DNA of 40,100 nucleotides, taken from the NCBI GenBank assembly GCA_016765685.1, contig JAESPR010000046.1, positions 1 through 40,100 on the forward strand, in the 5' to 3' direction. Origin of the DNA: Colwellia sp. GTDB lineage: Bacteria > Pseudomonadota > Gammaproteobacteria > Enterobacterales > Alteromonadaceae. How positions within the stretch are numbered: the stretch's first letter is position 1; every line of letters starts with the position of its first letter. The position numbers were made by a program, and so were the translations under genes. Below the pieces are notes generated by a model that saw only the letters and a program-made list of their open reading frames with translations, was not told where the DNA came from and made no database searches. Of this stretch, positions 8,768 through 16,294 are shown in pieces.

Positions 8768-10320
8768 GCTATTGATACCTTTTCATAGTTAAGTTTGTCC
8801 CATTTAGGCTTTACCCTTGGCGGCCGCATAGTCATCATTATAGCATCACCTCGATTGGGACTACTAATGCCCAGCTTTTTCATGTCTGACTTAGCCAATA
8901 TCTGTATTAAATCATTAGCGTTATCCTTCCTGGGGATTGAACATAGCTCTGATCTCAGCCCATCCATGTCATCAATACCATTAGAATCAAAGCTAATCAT
9001 GTCGTCAGGGTCTACGTACTTGCCCCGCTTCACGCACTTGTAAGTGTTGTACATCCTATCTGCTAGTAACGTGTAGTATTGCGCTCGGTTATTCCTGAAT
9101 GTGTCAGCGTAGGTGGTAGGCTCCTCAGTGCCTTCACGATCAAGAGGCATATACACTTTCTCAGCCATATCTTGCCCTTTACCTGATAGCCCCCCATGAA
9201 ACCCACCGAACTTAACACGGGTTCCTTCGAATGCGTCTGATACTTGTCGCTTGAGCCCGGTACCCATGCCGTCTGCGTCCCATGCAAAGTGATCGGCCTT
9301 GTTCTCAATAGCCAATTCAGTCGCCCAATCGCAACCCACGTCAATCTCACCTTTAGACTTCTCCAATACCCTTTCAATGATAGACCCTCTACGTTGTGCG
9401 TAACCGTGAGCATCGTTACCGTCGTCCATCGGGTCAAATGCAGCAATACGAGCGCCATGTGGTGCAAATATCTCCTTAAGCTTATCGATCTTGTGAGCAT
9501 CAATGCACGCCTCGAACCATTCAGGCTTAATAATTGAATTGTCTACTTCATCTAGGTAATCGCCATGCCACTTGTGCCTATACTGGGCTGTGGATAACTT
9601 GTCAAAATCATCTAATCGCTCTTGCTCTAGCCCTGATGCGATAAACCACGACTTAGGCATGTCAGTGTAATTCATCTGAACGACCATTATTGTGTCGTCC
9701 TCATAGTAACCACACCGCTGCAATTCAGTCTCAGCTCGTGCCAACCACTTCTTGGCCACTGCTCCAGATCGTTGCCCCCGGTTCATTGTGATAATGATTT
9801 CGGGCATCTTGATATCACTATTGGCAAGCAGGGCGTCAAGTTGATCAATCGATTCTAGTTTGTTGCCATTTAATAGCCGCTCGGTATCATCTGCATTCAA
9901 TCGAACTGATGCGGTTAATACCCTGAGAGTGTTGTCTGATATGTCCTCGCCTTCCTCAATCCACAATCCATCAACACCGGATAACGTAGATTTGAGTGAG
10001 GTAATATTGCGAGCCAAGCCGCGGTAAAATGTTCTGCCACCACTGGACTCATGTGTTATTGATGTCTTAGTGTCTTCAAAGCCAAGTATCCCTAACCTGC
10101 TTATCTCATCCAAGATAGTACGATGAACAGATTCCTCTATTGAGTTTTGATTCTCTCGTGCGCAACACCACAACTCACCATTAGATACTTTAGCGGCCAC
10201 ATAGTCAGCAATGCCTGTACTCTTAGTTGAGCCACGACCACCAACGATGATTTTTATTCGCTTTGGTTTGGTGAATATAGGGTATAAATTTTGAACGTAC
10301 TCTATCTTGATTTTATTCAA
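8764..10320 (-). CDS. Terminase large subunit (518 aa)
   Basis: ATP-driven DNA packaging motor and genome-cutting nuclease. The ATPase Walker A loop is GGRGSTKST at residues 27-35. Walker B with the catalytic Glu is GLWIEE at 118-123. The C-terminal RNase H-like nuclease domain starts at IAAFDPMDDG with D296, and DADGMG at 348-352 supplies another acidic site. The start must be TTG (10318-10320): no ATG precedes Walker A, and the TTG overlaps the stop of the small subunit as TTGA. Adjacent to portal, as usual. Confidence 0.93.
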   Translation of the reverse strand: MNKIKIEYVQNLYPIFTKPKRIKIIVGGRGSTKSTGIADYVAAKVSNGELWCCARENQNSIEESVHRTILDEISRLGILGFEDTKTSITHESSGGRTFYRGLARNITSLKSTLSGVDGLWIEEGEDISDNTLRVLTASVRLNADDTERLLNGNKLESIDQLDALLANSDIKMPEIIITMNRGQRSGAVAKKWLARAETELQRCGYYEDDTIMVVQMNYTDMPKSWFIASGLEQERLDDFDKLSTAQYRHKWHGDYLDEVDNSIIKPEWFEACIDAHKIDKLKEIFAPHGARIAAFDPMDDGNDAHGYAQRRGSIIERVLEKSKGEIDVGCDWATELAIENKADHFAWDADGMGTGLKRQVSDAFEGTRVKFGGFHGGLSGKGQDMAEKVYMPLDREGTEEPTTYADTFRNNRAQYYTLLADRMYNTYKCVKRGKYVDPDDMISFDSNGIDDMDGLRSELCSIPRKDNANDLIQILAKSDMKKLGISSPNRGDAIMMTMRPPRVKPKWDKLNYEKVSIA

Positions 10321-10616
10321 GCGTCAGAGCCTACAGGGATGAATTCGAATGAACTGCTTAACTCTATTGGTGCTCCTGCTTCACCCACTAATTCTACTTG
10401 CTTAACGTCGGGCAAATACTTCTTCATAAGCGCCAGCTTAGTGTCAATAATAAGCTTGTTCTTCTGTAACTCTAGGCTGGTTAACTCTTCGCCAGTTAGA
10501 GCGGCGGTTTTATCAAGAATTTCAATGACATGCTGATGATGACCCTGAGCGGCTAATTGCTCTCTTAGCGCCTCTTGCCGTATCGCCCTATTCTCTTGTG
10601 CTCTTGTCTTAGCCAT
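10317..10616 (-). CDS. Putative terminase small subunit (99 aa)
   Basis: Predicted DNA-recognition partner of the large terminase. The N-terminal basic region (AKTRAQENRAIRQEALREQL) precedes a helical oligomerization region (EELTSLELQKNKLIIDTKLALMKKYLP), a pattern common to short small terminases encoded just before the large subunit. The end of this gene overlaps the large-subunit TTG. The ATG at 10614-10616 is preferred, with AGAGGA 7 bases upstream; a TTG two codons earlier is also open. At 99 residues it is short compared with P22 gp3 (162). Confidence 0.68.
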   Translation of the reverse strand: MAKTRAQENRAIRQEALREQLAAQGHHQHVIEILDKTAALTGEELTSLELQKNKLIIDTKLALMKKYLPDVKQVELVGEAGAPIELSSSFEFIPVGSDA

Positions 10617-10655
10617 AACCAATTCCTCTAAGGTTCTTTGGTCTTAATTTACTTT

Positions 10656-10715
10656 TTAACTACTCGCTTCTTCTTGCGCTTCAGTTGCTTTCTCTGGCGG
10701 TGTGTGCCCTGGCAT
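10656..10715 (-). CDS. Very short ORF coupled to its upstream gene (19 aa), doubtful
   Basis: An ATG sharing a base with the stop of the 94-aa gene (TAATG) opens 19 codons beginning MPGHTPPEKA. The neighbouring frame over the same bases reads a very basic stretch (RQRKQLKRKKKRVVKK) to its own stop. If one base were lost in the C run near 10698, the two would join into a 22-residue basic peptide. It is either a tiny coupled peptide, a broken basic protein gene or chance. Confidence 0.25.
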   Translation of the reverse strand: MPGHTPPEKATEAQEEASS

Positions 10716-10999
10716 TATACTTGCCCCTTCACATGCTCAATGAATTGTTTTTTACTCATATCAGGGAAATATTTGTCTCTTGATGTTGGGCTTGCTAGTC
10801 CTGCTTGCATTTCAGCTAGTGGAACCAAACCCTTTTGAGTCTCGAATATTTCAGCCCTGGCGTCTCTAACCATTTTATTAGTGGAGTCGTCCGCTTGAAC
10901 GACAGCCTTTAATTCGTCAAGTTTAGCTTGAATCGGAGCCTTCTTAGCCTCCAATGCTTGAAATGATGCTGCTTCTGATTCTGTAAATTGACCTTTCAT
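10715..10999 (-). CDS. Helical hypothetical protein upstream of terminase (94 aa)
   Basis: Function unknown. It is predicted mostly helical with a possible coiled coil at residues 5-35 (ESEAASFQALEAKKAPIQAK). A second charged helix follows, and the C-terminus reads KYFPDMSKKQFIEHVKGQV. It lies between the beta-rich 137-aa gene and the small terminase, in the late operon. Nothing in the sequence gives a biochemical role. Confidence 0.6.
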   Translation of the reverse strand: MKGQFTESEAASFQALEAKKAPIQAKLDELKAVVQADDSTNKMVRDARAEIFETQKGLVPLAEMQAGLASPTSRDKYFPDMSKKQFIEHVKGQV

Positions 11000-11000
11000 G

Positions 11001-11414
11001 TTATACCACCGTCCAGCTTGAGGTTGTCCAATCGATTGTTAGTGTTTCACCTGATGCCAATGTTAAATCAGACCCAAAATCAAAATGGCCCAATAGCGGG
11101 TTAGCTGGGCTTGTCGGTGTGTTGTTGTAAATCACCACATGCCTGAATGTTGCCACCGCACCGGATGCCGTTAACACCAAATCAGTGAACAACTGTGTGA
11201 ATGTACCTGTAGTCTGTCCACTTGAATTTGTTGTGATGTTTTGGCTTGATAGGTTGGTGTACGCTATCTCGGTTAGATCTGCCAATACACTGTTGGTCGC
11301 TACTGGAGCATTCGCGTTGGTTGTTAATGCTATCGTGAACTGATCAGTTGATGACGTATAGACACCTTCCATCCAGTCCTCTACCGTTTGCTGAAATTTA
11401 TTATAGGTTGCCAT
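11001..11414 (-). CDS. Putative phage structural protein, beta-rich (137 aa)
   Basis: The start (MATYNKFQQTVEDWMEGVYTSS), followed by TIALTTNANAPVATNSVLADLTEI, matches a pattern often seen in small structural proteins of environmental phages. The C-terminus is WTTSSWTVV. The protein is all-beta, with no cysteine or membrane segment. It lies immediately after the repeat-bearing adhesin gene, whose own C-terminus also ends in a Trp-rich motif (TTTWTVQ). The shared ending suggests that the two proteins belong to one surface structure. Function is not known. Confidence 0.62.
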   Translation of the reverse strand: MATYNKFQQTVEDWMEGVYTSSTDQFTIALTTNANAPVATNSVLADLTEIAYTNLSSQNITTNSSGQTTGTFTQLFTDLVLTASGAVATFRHVVIYNNTPTSPANPLLGHFDFGSDLTLASGETLTIDWTTSSWTVV

Positions 11415-12890
11415 CTATTGAACCGTCCACGTTGTTGTTGAGTCTATTTTTTCTGACCATGCCGCCGAAGAATCAGCTTGACTAGCCCAAATTGTTACAG
11501 AATCCGTCTGTATTGTCCATATTTCCCCTGCTGCCAGAAAGTTTACATCAGTACCGGAATATACATATGCCCCACTTAATGCAGCTAGAACTCTATTCTG
11601 AACTAATCCTATCGTCGTCCCTGAGTATATATAAGCCCCACTATCAGCCACTAACGTTATGTTGTGGATTAAATCGGCGCTAGTTCCTGTGTATACGTAA
11701 GATCCTGAATCAGCACTTAGCAACCTATCTGCAAATAACCCAGCATTGGTACCAGCGTACACATAAGAGCCAGAATCAGCCGTTAATGTGAAATCCCCTG
11801 GAGCCTCAAAGGTTAGTGTTGCATTGGTTCCAGTATAAACATAACTACCGGATTCAGAAACTAATACAGAGCCCTTGAATAATCCCGCATCAGTACCGGA
11901 GTAAGCATAAGATCCAGATTCAGCAGAAAGTACCAACCCTCTTACCAGATCGGCATTTGTCCCCGTGTAATTATACGCTCCACTATCAGCAGATAACAAA
12001 AACCCAGCGTTTAAAGCCCCATCTGTTCCTGAGTAAACGTATGTCCCTGAATCAGCCGACATTATTAGGCCGCGTTGCAATTCTGCTGCCGTGCCGGTGT
12101 AGACGTAACTGCCTGAATCAGCCGTTAATGTGCTGGCTCCACCAGCCGCCCAATCAGCATCATTATCAAGTATTAACGCATCATAAGCGTCCTCTACTTC
12201 TGTTGCTGTAAGTTGCCCGGTGAACAACTCGAAATAATAAAGAGCGCCGTCCACGTTTCTGTTTTGGCTGGGCCGATTACCTAGACACATGGAGCGATTT
12301 GTTGAATTAACATTATCTAAGGTGGAATTCTGGGCTATCGTATCCCCAGTAGCTCGGGTTTTTAGTACATTGTCGTAATATACTTTTGTTCTGTCGGCTT
12401 CTGCTGCCTGAGTTGTGTCTACAACAATTGCTATAACGACTGCGCCAGTTAACGAAGGGGCAGGGTAAACATGGAAATTATTAGATGTATCTTCATAGTC
12501 CCATCGAACAAATAGCCTTTCTGTGCCATCGAATGTGACGCCAAAATCTCCGTTACCTGTATTTGTTCCTATATGGAAAGCTCTTGCACCGTTATTATTA
12601 CCATTATCAAGATCGATAACAAATAAGCATGACGCACCACTCACACCGTCAAGGCTAGAGCCGATATCCCCATTAGTACTAATATCGGCTAATTCGGCAA
12701 TAGCTGAGTTAGCTGTTGTTGACGCAGCAGTAAAATCAAGGCCGTTACCAGGGGTAATATTAACCCAATTGGCATCACCCGAACTGTAATCTATAGTTAG
12801 AGTGTTTGAGCCTTGATCATCAGCGCATTCAGTTGGGCTTGTGCCGCTAGATGCCTCGTCTAGAAGGTATCGTGCAATCGATGTTGCCAT
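11415..12890 (-). CDS. LamG-like adhesin with nine ~22-aa tandem repeats (491 aa)
   Basis: Residues 1-245 look like a concanavalin/LamG-like jelly roll, a fold used for binding sugars: YLLDEASSG at the start, then a long beta run ending GALYYFELFTGQLTATEVE. Residues 255-458 hold nine repeats of about 22 residues built on ADSGSYVYTGT.A.L. The last 30 residues carry three Trp-centred copies (VTIWASQ, SAAWSEK, TTTWTVQ). No signal peptide. It is probably a virion surface fibre or adhesin. Its place upstream of terminase, away from the tailspike, is unusual. Confidence 0.68.
   Translation of the reverse strand: MATSIARYLLDEASSGTSPTECADDQGSNTLTIDYSSGDANWVNITPGNGLDFTAASTTANSAIAELADISTNGDIGSSLDGVSGASCLFVIDLDNGNNNGARAFHIGTNTGNGDFGVTFDGTERLFVRWDYEDTSNNFHVYPAPSLTGAVVIAIVVDTTQAAEADRTKVYYDNVLKTRATGDTIAQNSTLDNVNSTNRSMCLGNRPSQNRNVDGALYYFELFTGQLTATEVEDAYDALILDNDADWAAGGASTLTADSGSYVYTGTAAELQRGLIMSADSGTYVYSGTDGALNAGFLLSADSGAYNYTGTNADLVRGLVLSAESGSYAYSGTDAGLFKGSVLVSESGSYVYTGTNATLTFEAPGDFTLTADSGSYVYAGTNAGLFADRLLSADSGSYVYTGTSADLIHNITLVADSGAYIYSGTTIGLVQNRVLAALSGAYVYSGTDVNFLAAGEIWTIQTDSVTIWASQADSSAAWSEKIDSTTTWTVQ
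11517..12128 (-). repeat. Nine degenerate protein-coding tandem repeats
   Basis: Nine copies with a period of about 66 bases encode ADSGSYVYTGT.A.L units. Most copies are 22 codons; the first and last are 23 and the fifth is extended to 26. Codons differ widely between copies while the protein motif is kept, so selection acts on the protein and the repeat is old rather than a recent slippage product. Confidence 0.9.
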
Positions 12891-13334
12891 TTAAGGATAC
12901 AAAGCTTTTATGTTGTCTATAAGGGTTGATAACTGCGCTTTCGTAGGGGTTGATATTGCTACATATTCCGCATTTGATGTGCCAAGAGTTTTGGCAAGTA
13001 TCTCGACCTCATTCACTTTGCAGTAATCCGAATATGCAGGCAAATGCGTTGCGACGAATGATATAAATTCTGCCTTGTGGTCATTCCAAACTATACCTAG
13101 CTGAGATTCTAGAATGGTTCCCAGTATTGGTATGGTAAGACCCGCAGACTGGAGATTCAACATATAACTAACGAATTTCTTAGCGCTATAATGAAGGTTT
13201 ATTATAGCTTCGTTATCCAAAGACTCGGCTCTTGTGACTGCCCTTTTTATGGATTTTAGGGCTGATACTATCACCTCACCCTCAGAATTTTTGTTTATTT
13301 TGTTCGTTGGTAGCGCCATTACTATAACCCGCAT
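12891..13334 (-). CDS. Hypothetical helical protein, first gene of the late operon (147 aa)
   Basis: Function unknown. The protein is predicted helical with hydrophobic patches at about 60-80 (FVSYMLNLQSAGLTIPILGT), but these look like packed helices rather than clear membrane spans. It precedes the adhesin gene by only the stop codon. An alternative ATG at 13317-13319 (MALPTNKIN) is equally plausible, since neither start has a strong ribosome binding site. It follows the extended -10 promoter candidate at 13355-13363. Confidence 0.6.
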   Translation of the reverse strand: MRVIVMALPTNKINKNSEGEVIVSALKSIKRAVTRAESLDNEAIINLHYSAKKFVSYMLNLQSAGLTIPILGTILESQLGIVWNDHKAEFISFVATHLPAYSDYCKVNEVEILAKTLGTSNAEYVAISTPTKAQLSTLIDNIKALYP

Positions 13335-13354
13335 TGCTTAGCGTAATTTTGTAA

Positions 13355-13363
13355 ATCATAGCA
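13355..13363 (-). promoter_or_regulatory. Extended -10 promoter candidate for the late operon
   Basis: On the minus strand TGCTATGAT fits the extended -10 consensus TGnTATAAT with one mismatch. No good -35 is visible 17 bases upstream, where the U-run of the preceding terminator lies, so an activator may be needed. Transcription would begin near 13348, just before the first late gene, and directly after the terminator of the recombination block. Confidence 0.45.
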
Positions 13364-13373
13364 TATTAGGCAT

Positions 13374-13397
13374 AAAAAAACCCCTGCGTTAAAGGGG
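13374..13397 (-). terminator. Intrinsic terminator of the recombination block
   Basis: On the minus strand CCCC, a 9-base loop and GGGG are followed directly by seven T residues. The stem is short but GC-only. It would end leftward transcripts coming from 17845 and isolate them from the late genes. Confidence 0.75.
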
Positions 13398-13403
13398 CGA
13401 GGG

Positions 13404-13450
13404 ACTCACATCATTCATCACCTTTCGGGAATGATCTTGGAGTCGGCTTT
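13404..13450 (-). other. Nested stem-loop upstream of the terminator
   Basis: GACTC (13404-13408) can pair with GAGTC further on, enclosing a second helix TCATTC/GAATGA around a small loop. It lies between the last small gene (13497) and the terminator, so it would form the 3' part of the recombination-block mRNA. It may protect the 3' end or take part in termination. I see nothing that assigns it to an RNA family. Confidence 0.4.
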
Positions 13451-13496
13451 TGAGAGAGAGAAGGTCTAGCTTATCCCTTGTCGGTGGATTATTCAA

Positions 13497-13592
13497 TTAG
13501 GCGAATACTGCTATACCCAACATAGCACAAATGAATACATATTCAGCAAATATCAAGAATGCAGTGTTTATTTCCACATTTCTACGAATCAT
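13497..13592 (-). CDS. Single-span membrane peptide (31 aa)
   Basis: An ATG inside the end of the preceding gene (overlap of 11 bases) opens 31 codons: a short charged N-terminus (MIRRNVEIN) and one long hydrophobic segment ending FICAMLGIAVFA. A charged head with a single span is common in small phage membrane peptides. It is the last gene before the terminator. The coupling and the clear transmembrane segment support a real product, but no function can be assigned. Confidence 0.5.
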   Translation of the reverse strand: MIRRNVEINTAFLIFAEYVFICAMLGIAVFA

Positions 13593-13791
13593 TATCAACG
13601 CCTTTTTCAACCAATGCATCAATGTGCTTACAGAAACACTCCATAGCTTTCTTGTTGCATTCAGGACAATACGGTATAGATCCCACGGTCACATCATGGA
13701 ATAACCTAACCGTTGTAGCTTTTGGATTCATCAAGAAATCACCAAAATAGCTTGATCCCTTCGCCATGTTCTCTAATATCTTATCTAGCAT
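13582..13791 (-). CDS. Small cysteine-rich protein (69 aa)
   Basis: Function unknown. Residues about 43-58 carry CPECNKKAMECFCKH, a likely zinc site with four cysteines and a histidine. The N-terminal half is helical (LDKILENMAKG). The ATG at 13789-13791 is preferred over an upstream TTG because GAGG lies 8 bases before it. It is separated from the integrase gene by about 110 bases without a recognisable gene, so it may have its own promoter. Confidence 0.65.
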   Translation of the reverse strand: MLDKILENMAKGSSYFGDFLMNPKATTVRLFHDVTVGSIPYCPECNKKAMECFCKHIDALVEKGVDNDS

Positions 13792-13903
13792 CGTCTCGCC
13801 CTCTGTATCTATTAAATATAGCTGCAAACTTCTGATCTGTGAAATATTAAATTGATCTATTTATAGTCAGAATTAAATCTCACTACCGACAGAAGATTGC
13901 GCG

Positions 13904-14500
13904 TTATGCAAAATCCATTGAATTGTCGATGTACATTTTCTCTATCGTTGACCGAGTAACGCCAATGTAATTTAGTGTTACTCGCTGGTTAGAGTGGTTA
14001 AACAAAGCTTGAATATATAAAATATCTTCGCCCCGCGTATAAGCTTGATAGCCCCACGTTTTCCGCATGCTGTGCGTATTAACGTTGTAATCTAGCTCTA
14101 AGGCTTTTGCTGCTTCCTTAAAGCAAATGCTCAGCCATTGAATACAAACAGGCTGGCACAGGTGATAAGCTCGACTTCCTGTTGATTGAAATAAATAGAC
14201 GGGCTCAAATTCCTTGCTGATGTAGAATTTCTTGCTTGAGTAATAAGCCTTTAGCCTTTCAACGGAATCTAAAATCACTTGCGTGATAGGTATCCGCTTA
14301 TACTTTCCAGTCTTCTGTTCATTCAGGTCAATGTACTTGCCGCTGATGTCGCTAAACTTAAGCTTTAGTAAGTCGCCAGCCCTAAGCGCTACGTTGCAAC
14401 CAATCAGGAAGCATTCAGCTTCCCTTGGCGTTCGGTTTTCGTTTAGCCACTTATAAAACCGCTTAACGTCTGCCATATCTCTAATTGGTTCTACTTCCAA
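13904..14500 (-). CDS. Short tyrosine recombinase / integrase (198 aa)
   Basis: Site-specific DNA recombinase with the full catalytic set: Arg40 (CNVALRAGDLLKLK), a beta-hairpin Lys at 63-66 (QKTGKYKRIP), His143 and Arg146 (HSMRKTWG), His169 (LFNHSNQ) and the nucleophile Tyr178 (LNYIG). The N-terminus VEPIRDM is typical of short integrases. The protein lacks most of the core-binding and arm-binding domains of lambda-type integrases (about 350 residues). The TTG start (14498-14500) has AAGGGG 8 bases upstream and keeps the conserved N-terminus. No att site is recognisable from this sequence alone. Confidence 0.85.
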   Translation of the reverse strand: MEVEPIRDMADVKRFYKWLNENRTPREAECFLIGCNVALRAGDLLKLKFSDISGKYIDLNEQKTGKYKRIPITQVILDSVERLKAYYSSKKFYISKEFEPVYLFQSTGSRAYHLCQPVCIQWLSICFKEAAKALELDYNVNTHSMRKTWGYQAYTRGEDILYIQALFNHSNQRVTLNYIGVTRSTIEKMYIDNSMDFA

Positions 14501-14521
14501 AATTTGCCCCTTACTACATAA

Positions 14522-15037
14522 CTACGTGTTGTATATATCTATCAAGTGTTCTGCCTGGCTCATCGCATCATCAAGCGCGTTATGATGCGTCCCACTTCTA
14601 ATCATCTTTACATCGGGCCTATCCGCTTTTTTAGTACGATAACAACGATCATTCCAAAAATTCCAAGGGTGAATCAACCCGGCCCTGCTGTATGCGTTCG
14701 ACAAAATCGCATTATCAAATGAAGCGCCATTCCCCCACAACTTCGCATCTTCCGCGCTATCACCAATCCATTGCTGGAATTTGTGCAGTACATAGTTCAG
14801 GGTATGGCCTTTTCTATCAAACGCTCCGCGAGCTTCATCGGATTGCTTCATCCACCACATCACCGTAGAAGCATCCATTTTCAAGCCAGCATCGACACTA
14901 GATTGCAGGTCAACTACTTCAAAGAACGTGCTGCCTATTGTCTTTTTCTCGACGTCAAACCAACACGCGCCAACAGCAATAATTGCGGCGTCTGAAGATG
15001 TGCCCATTGTTTCCAAATCCAACATTATATCTTTCAT
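14522..15037 (-). CDS. DEDDh 3'-5' exonuclease, Rv2179c-like (171 aa)
   Basis: Exonuclease of the RNase T/Rv2179c-like family, acting on RNA or DNA 3' ends. The acidic metal-binding residues are Asp7 and Glu9 (MLDLETMG), Asp108 (GNGASFDNAI) and Asp157, with catalytic His152 (HHNALDDA). IIAVGACWFD and the WW at 61-62 are also typical of the family. The length fits. It follows the recombination genes, so it may process phage DNA or host RNA; which substrate is used cannot be read from the sequence. Confidence 0.85.
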   Translation of the reverse strand: MKDIMLDLETMGTSSDAAIIAVGACWFDVEKKTIGSTFFEVVDLQSSVDAGLKMDASTVMWWMKQSDEARGAFDRKGHTLNYVLHKFQQWIGDSAEDAKLWGNGASFDNAILSNAYSRAGLIHPWNFWNDRCYRTKKADRPDVKMIRSGTHHNALDDAMSQAEHLIDIYNT

Positions 15038-15071
15038 TTTATTTCATTCCTTAGTCGTGAACTTACGACAT

Positions 15072-15308
15072 TTACGCGTCTTGATGCTCTAGGCGCTTTA
15101 CGTTGGTATCAGACATGTTGCTAAAATCTGGGTTTTCATTGTCATAAATGCAGTTGATCACATTGCTGTGCGTAATGACTTGATTGAGCAAATCAACAAG
15201 ATCCTCTTTGTCGTAATCATTGTCGTTTATAACTGCGAAAACAATTTCGCGAAGCAGCCCCATATCTTCACTAAAATTCCTTCTAAATCCGTTCATTGAA
15301 AATTTCAT
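15072..15308 (-). CDS. Hypothetical protein (78 aa)
   Basis: No family recognised. It has a basic N-terminus (MKFSMNGFRRNF), a helical centre (LLREIVFAVINDND) and an acidic rest (YDKEDLVDLLNQV). The ATG at 15306-15308 is chosen because GAGGGG lies 7 bases before it. Longer in-frame starts lie upstream of that site and would bury it in coding sequence. It sits in the leftward recombination block between a cysteine-rich protein and the exonuclease. Confidence 0.62.
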   Translation of the reverse strand: MKFSMNGFRRNFSEDMGLLREIVFAVINDNDYDKEDLVDLLNQVITHSNVINCIYDNENPDFSNMSDTNVKRLEHQDA

Positions 15309-15338
15309 TTGGCTTCCCCTCTTCGGCATTATTTGGTT

Positions 15339-15758
15339 TTAACCCTCAACTTCATAGTAGGCTTTCTTCACGAGCGCTATCGCCATCGCGGGTGTTTCCC
15401 CATCAACTAAGTGATCGTGAAAAAGATGGATTGGCTCTCCTTTATGCTCTCTTGCCCATTCGTCATTTTCCATTAATTCCGCTAATTTGTTACATGCTTC
15501 TGATAATTCCAAAACTTTATCCTCCAACACTATTAGCTTTGCCTGTTGTTCGATGGCGTCGATACCACCAATTCGATAGCCACCCCAATACTGTATGTAC
15601 GCTTGCCTGTCATTCCCGTGGCCGCAGCAGGCGTTCATTATCGGCCCTGGCAATACCCCTAGGCACCCATCATGACCTTCTTTTGTTGGGCCTTTCTTGC
15701 AATTCAAGCAAACTCCGTGTTGACCACTACCCGCCATTTCGCTTGTGTAATATTTCAT
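15339..15758 (-). CDS. Cysteine/histidine-rich hypothetical phage protein (139 aa)
   Basis: The N-terminal half has CLNC, then HDGCLGVLPGPIMNACCGHGN, a spacing of Cys and His that looks like a metal site. The centre is helical with a short coiled coil (LIVLEDKVLELSEACNKLAEL). The C-terminus is HLFHDHLVDGETPAMAIALVKK. The HDGCLG...NACCGHG pattern recurs in phage hypothetical proteins without a known role. The second ATG (15756-15758) is preferred because TAGGTAAG lies just before it; the first ATG has no binding site. Confidence 0.65.
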   Translation of the reverse strand: MKYYTSEMAGSGQHGVCLNCKKGPTKEGHDGCLGVLPGPIMNACCGHGNDRQAYIQYWGGYRIGGIDAIEQQAKLIVLEDKVLELSEACNKLAELMENDEWAREHKGEPIHLFHDHLVDGETPAMAIALVKKAYYEVEG

Positions 15759-15817
15759 GGTCTTACCTACCATTTAAAACTGCGCAAACGACATTACTTA
15801 GTGTTACTACTCAGAAA

Positions 15818-15846
15818 CCCCACTAGATATGGGGTCTAGTAGGGTT
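15818..15846 (-). other. Stem-loop in the gap before the Cys-rich gene
   Basis: ACTAGA and TCTAGT pair around a short loop, extended by CCC/GGG with one bulged base. The 172-base gap 15759-15930 has no convincing gene. On the minus strand the stem is followed by GTTTCTG, too weak for a clear terminator. It may attenuate or stabilise the leftward mRNA. Confidence 0.4.
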
Positions 15847-15930
15847 AAGTCTCTGCTATATGCAAATTGTTTTAGTTTAATTAGTCCATGATGGTAGCCC
15901 TCTTGTTGGTTATCTTATTGTGGTTATGTG

Positions 15931-16293
15931 TTAGCTTCGGTGACCTCCATATTGTTGTGGTGGTTGGTCGCTGTATTGTGGTTGACTGTGCCCTGCTTGT
16001 TGCTCCATTGATTGGTTCTGCTGTTGCGGCGATTGCTGTTGGTATTGCTGCTGAGGTGCTTGTTGTTGTGGCGCTTGGTTGTTATTTTCCTGCTTTTCAA
16101 AACAGCTAACGATCACACTGTCTTTGCAATCAGGGTTTGGCACGCCTGCCGGGTTGAATGTTCGTTTCAAGATCATAAATTGACCATTATCGCCCTGCAT
16201 CATTGACCCTACATTTTCATAACGGCCCTTTGTTTCGCCGTCTTTCTGGTACTCGCCAGTCTTAACTACTAAATCTGCTATTTTATGTGTCAT
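15931..16293 (-). CDS. Putative ssDNA-binding protein with Q/P-rich tail (120 aa)
   Basis: Residues 1-70 are compact and beta-like (KIADLVVKTGEYQKDG, then RYENVGSMMQ and QFMILKRTFNP). Residues 72-120 are a disordered tail rich in Gln and Pro ending YGGHRS. Proteins of this layout are often encoded beside phage annealing proteins and exonucleases. A flexible tail after a small beta domain recalls SSB, but the acidic SSB C-terminal tip is absent. The ATG follows the YqaJ exonuclease stop by one base. The role is inferred from context. Confidence 0.5.
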   Translation of the reverse strand: MTHKIADLVVKTGEYQKDGETKGRYENVGSMMQGDNGQFMILKRTFNPAGVPNPDCKDSVIVSCFEKQENNNQAPQQQAPQQQYQQQSPQQQNQSMEQQAGHSQPQYSDQPPQQYGGHRS

Positions 16294-16294
16294 G

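Noticed and set aside
9063..9503. Leftward ORF of 146 aa within the terminase gene
   Set aside because: Same strand but another frame inside the conserved terminase nuclease region; no binding site or known fold.
11517..12128. CRISPR-like array
   Set aside because: The repeats are contiguous, degenerate at DNA level, without spacers, and lie in frame within a protein gene.
15888..16109. Rightward ORF with a strongly hydrophobic product
   Set aside because: It is the antisense of the Gln/Pro-rich tail of the leftward 120-aa gene; CAG/CAA codons read backwards give Leu-rich frames. No ribosome binding site.
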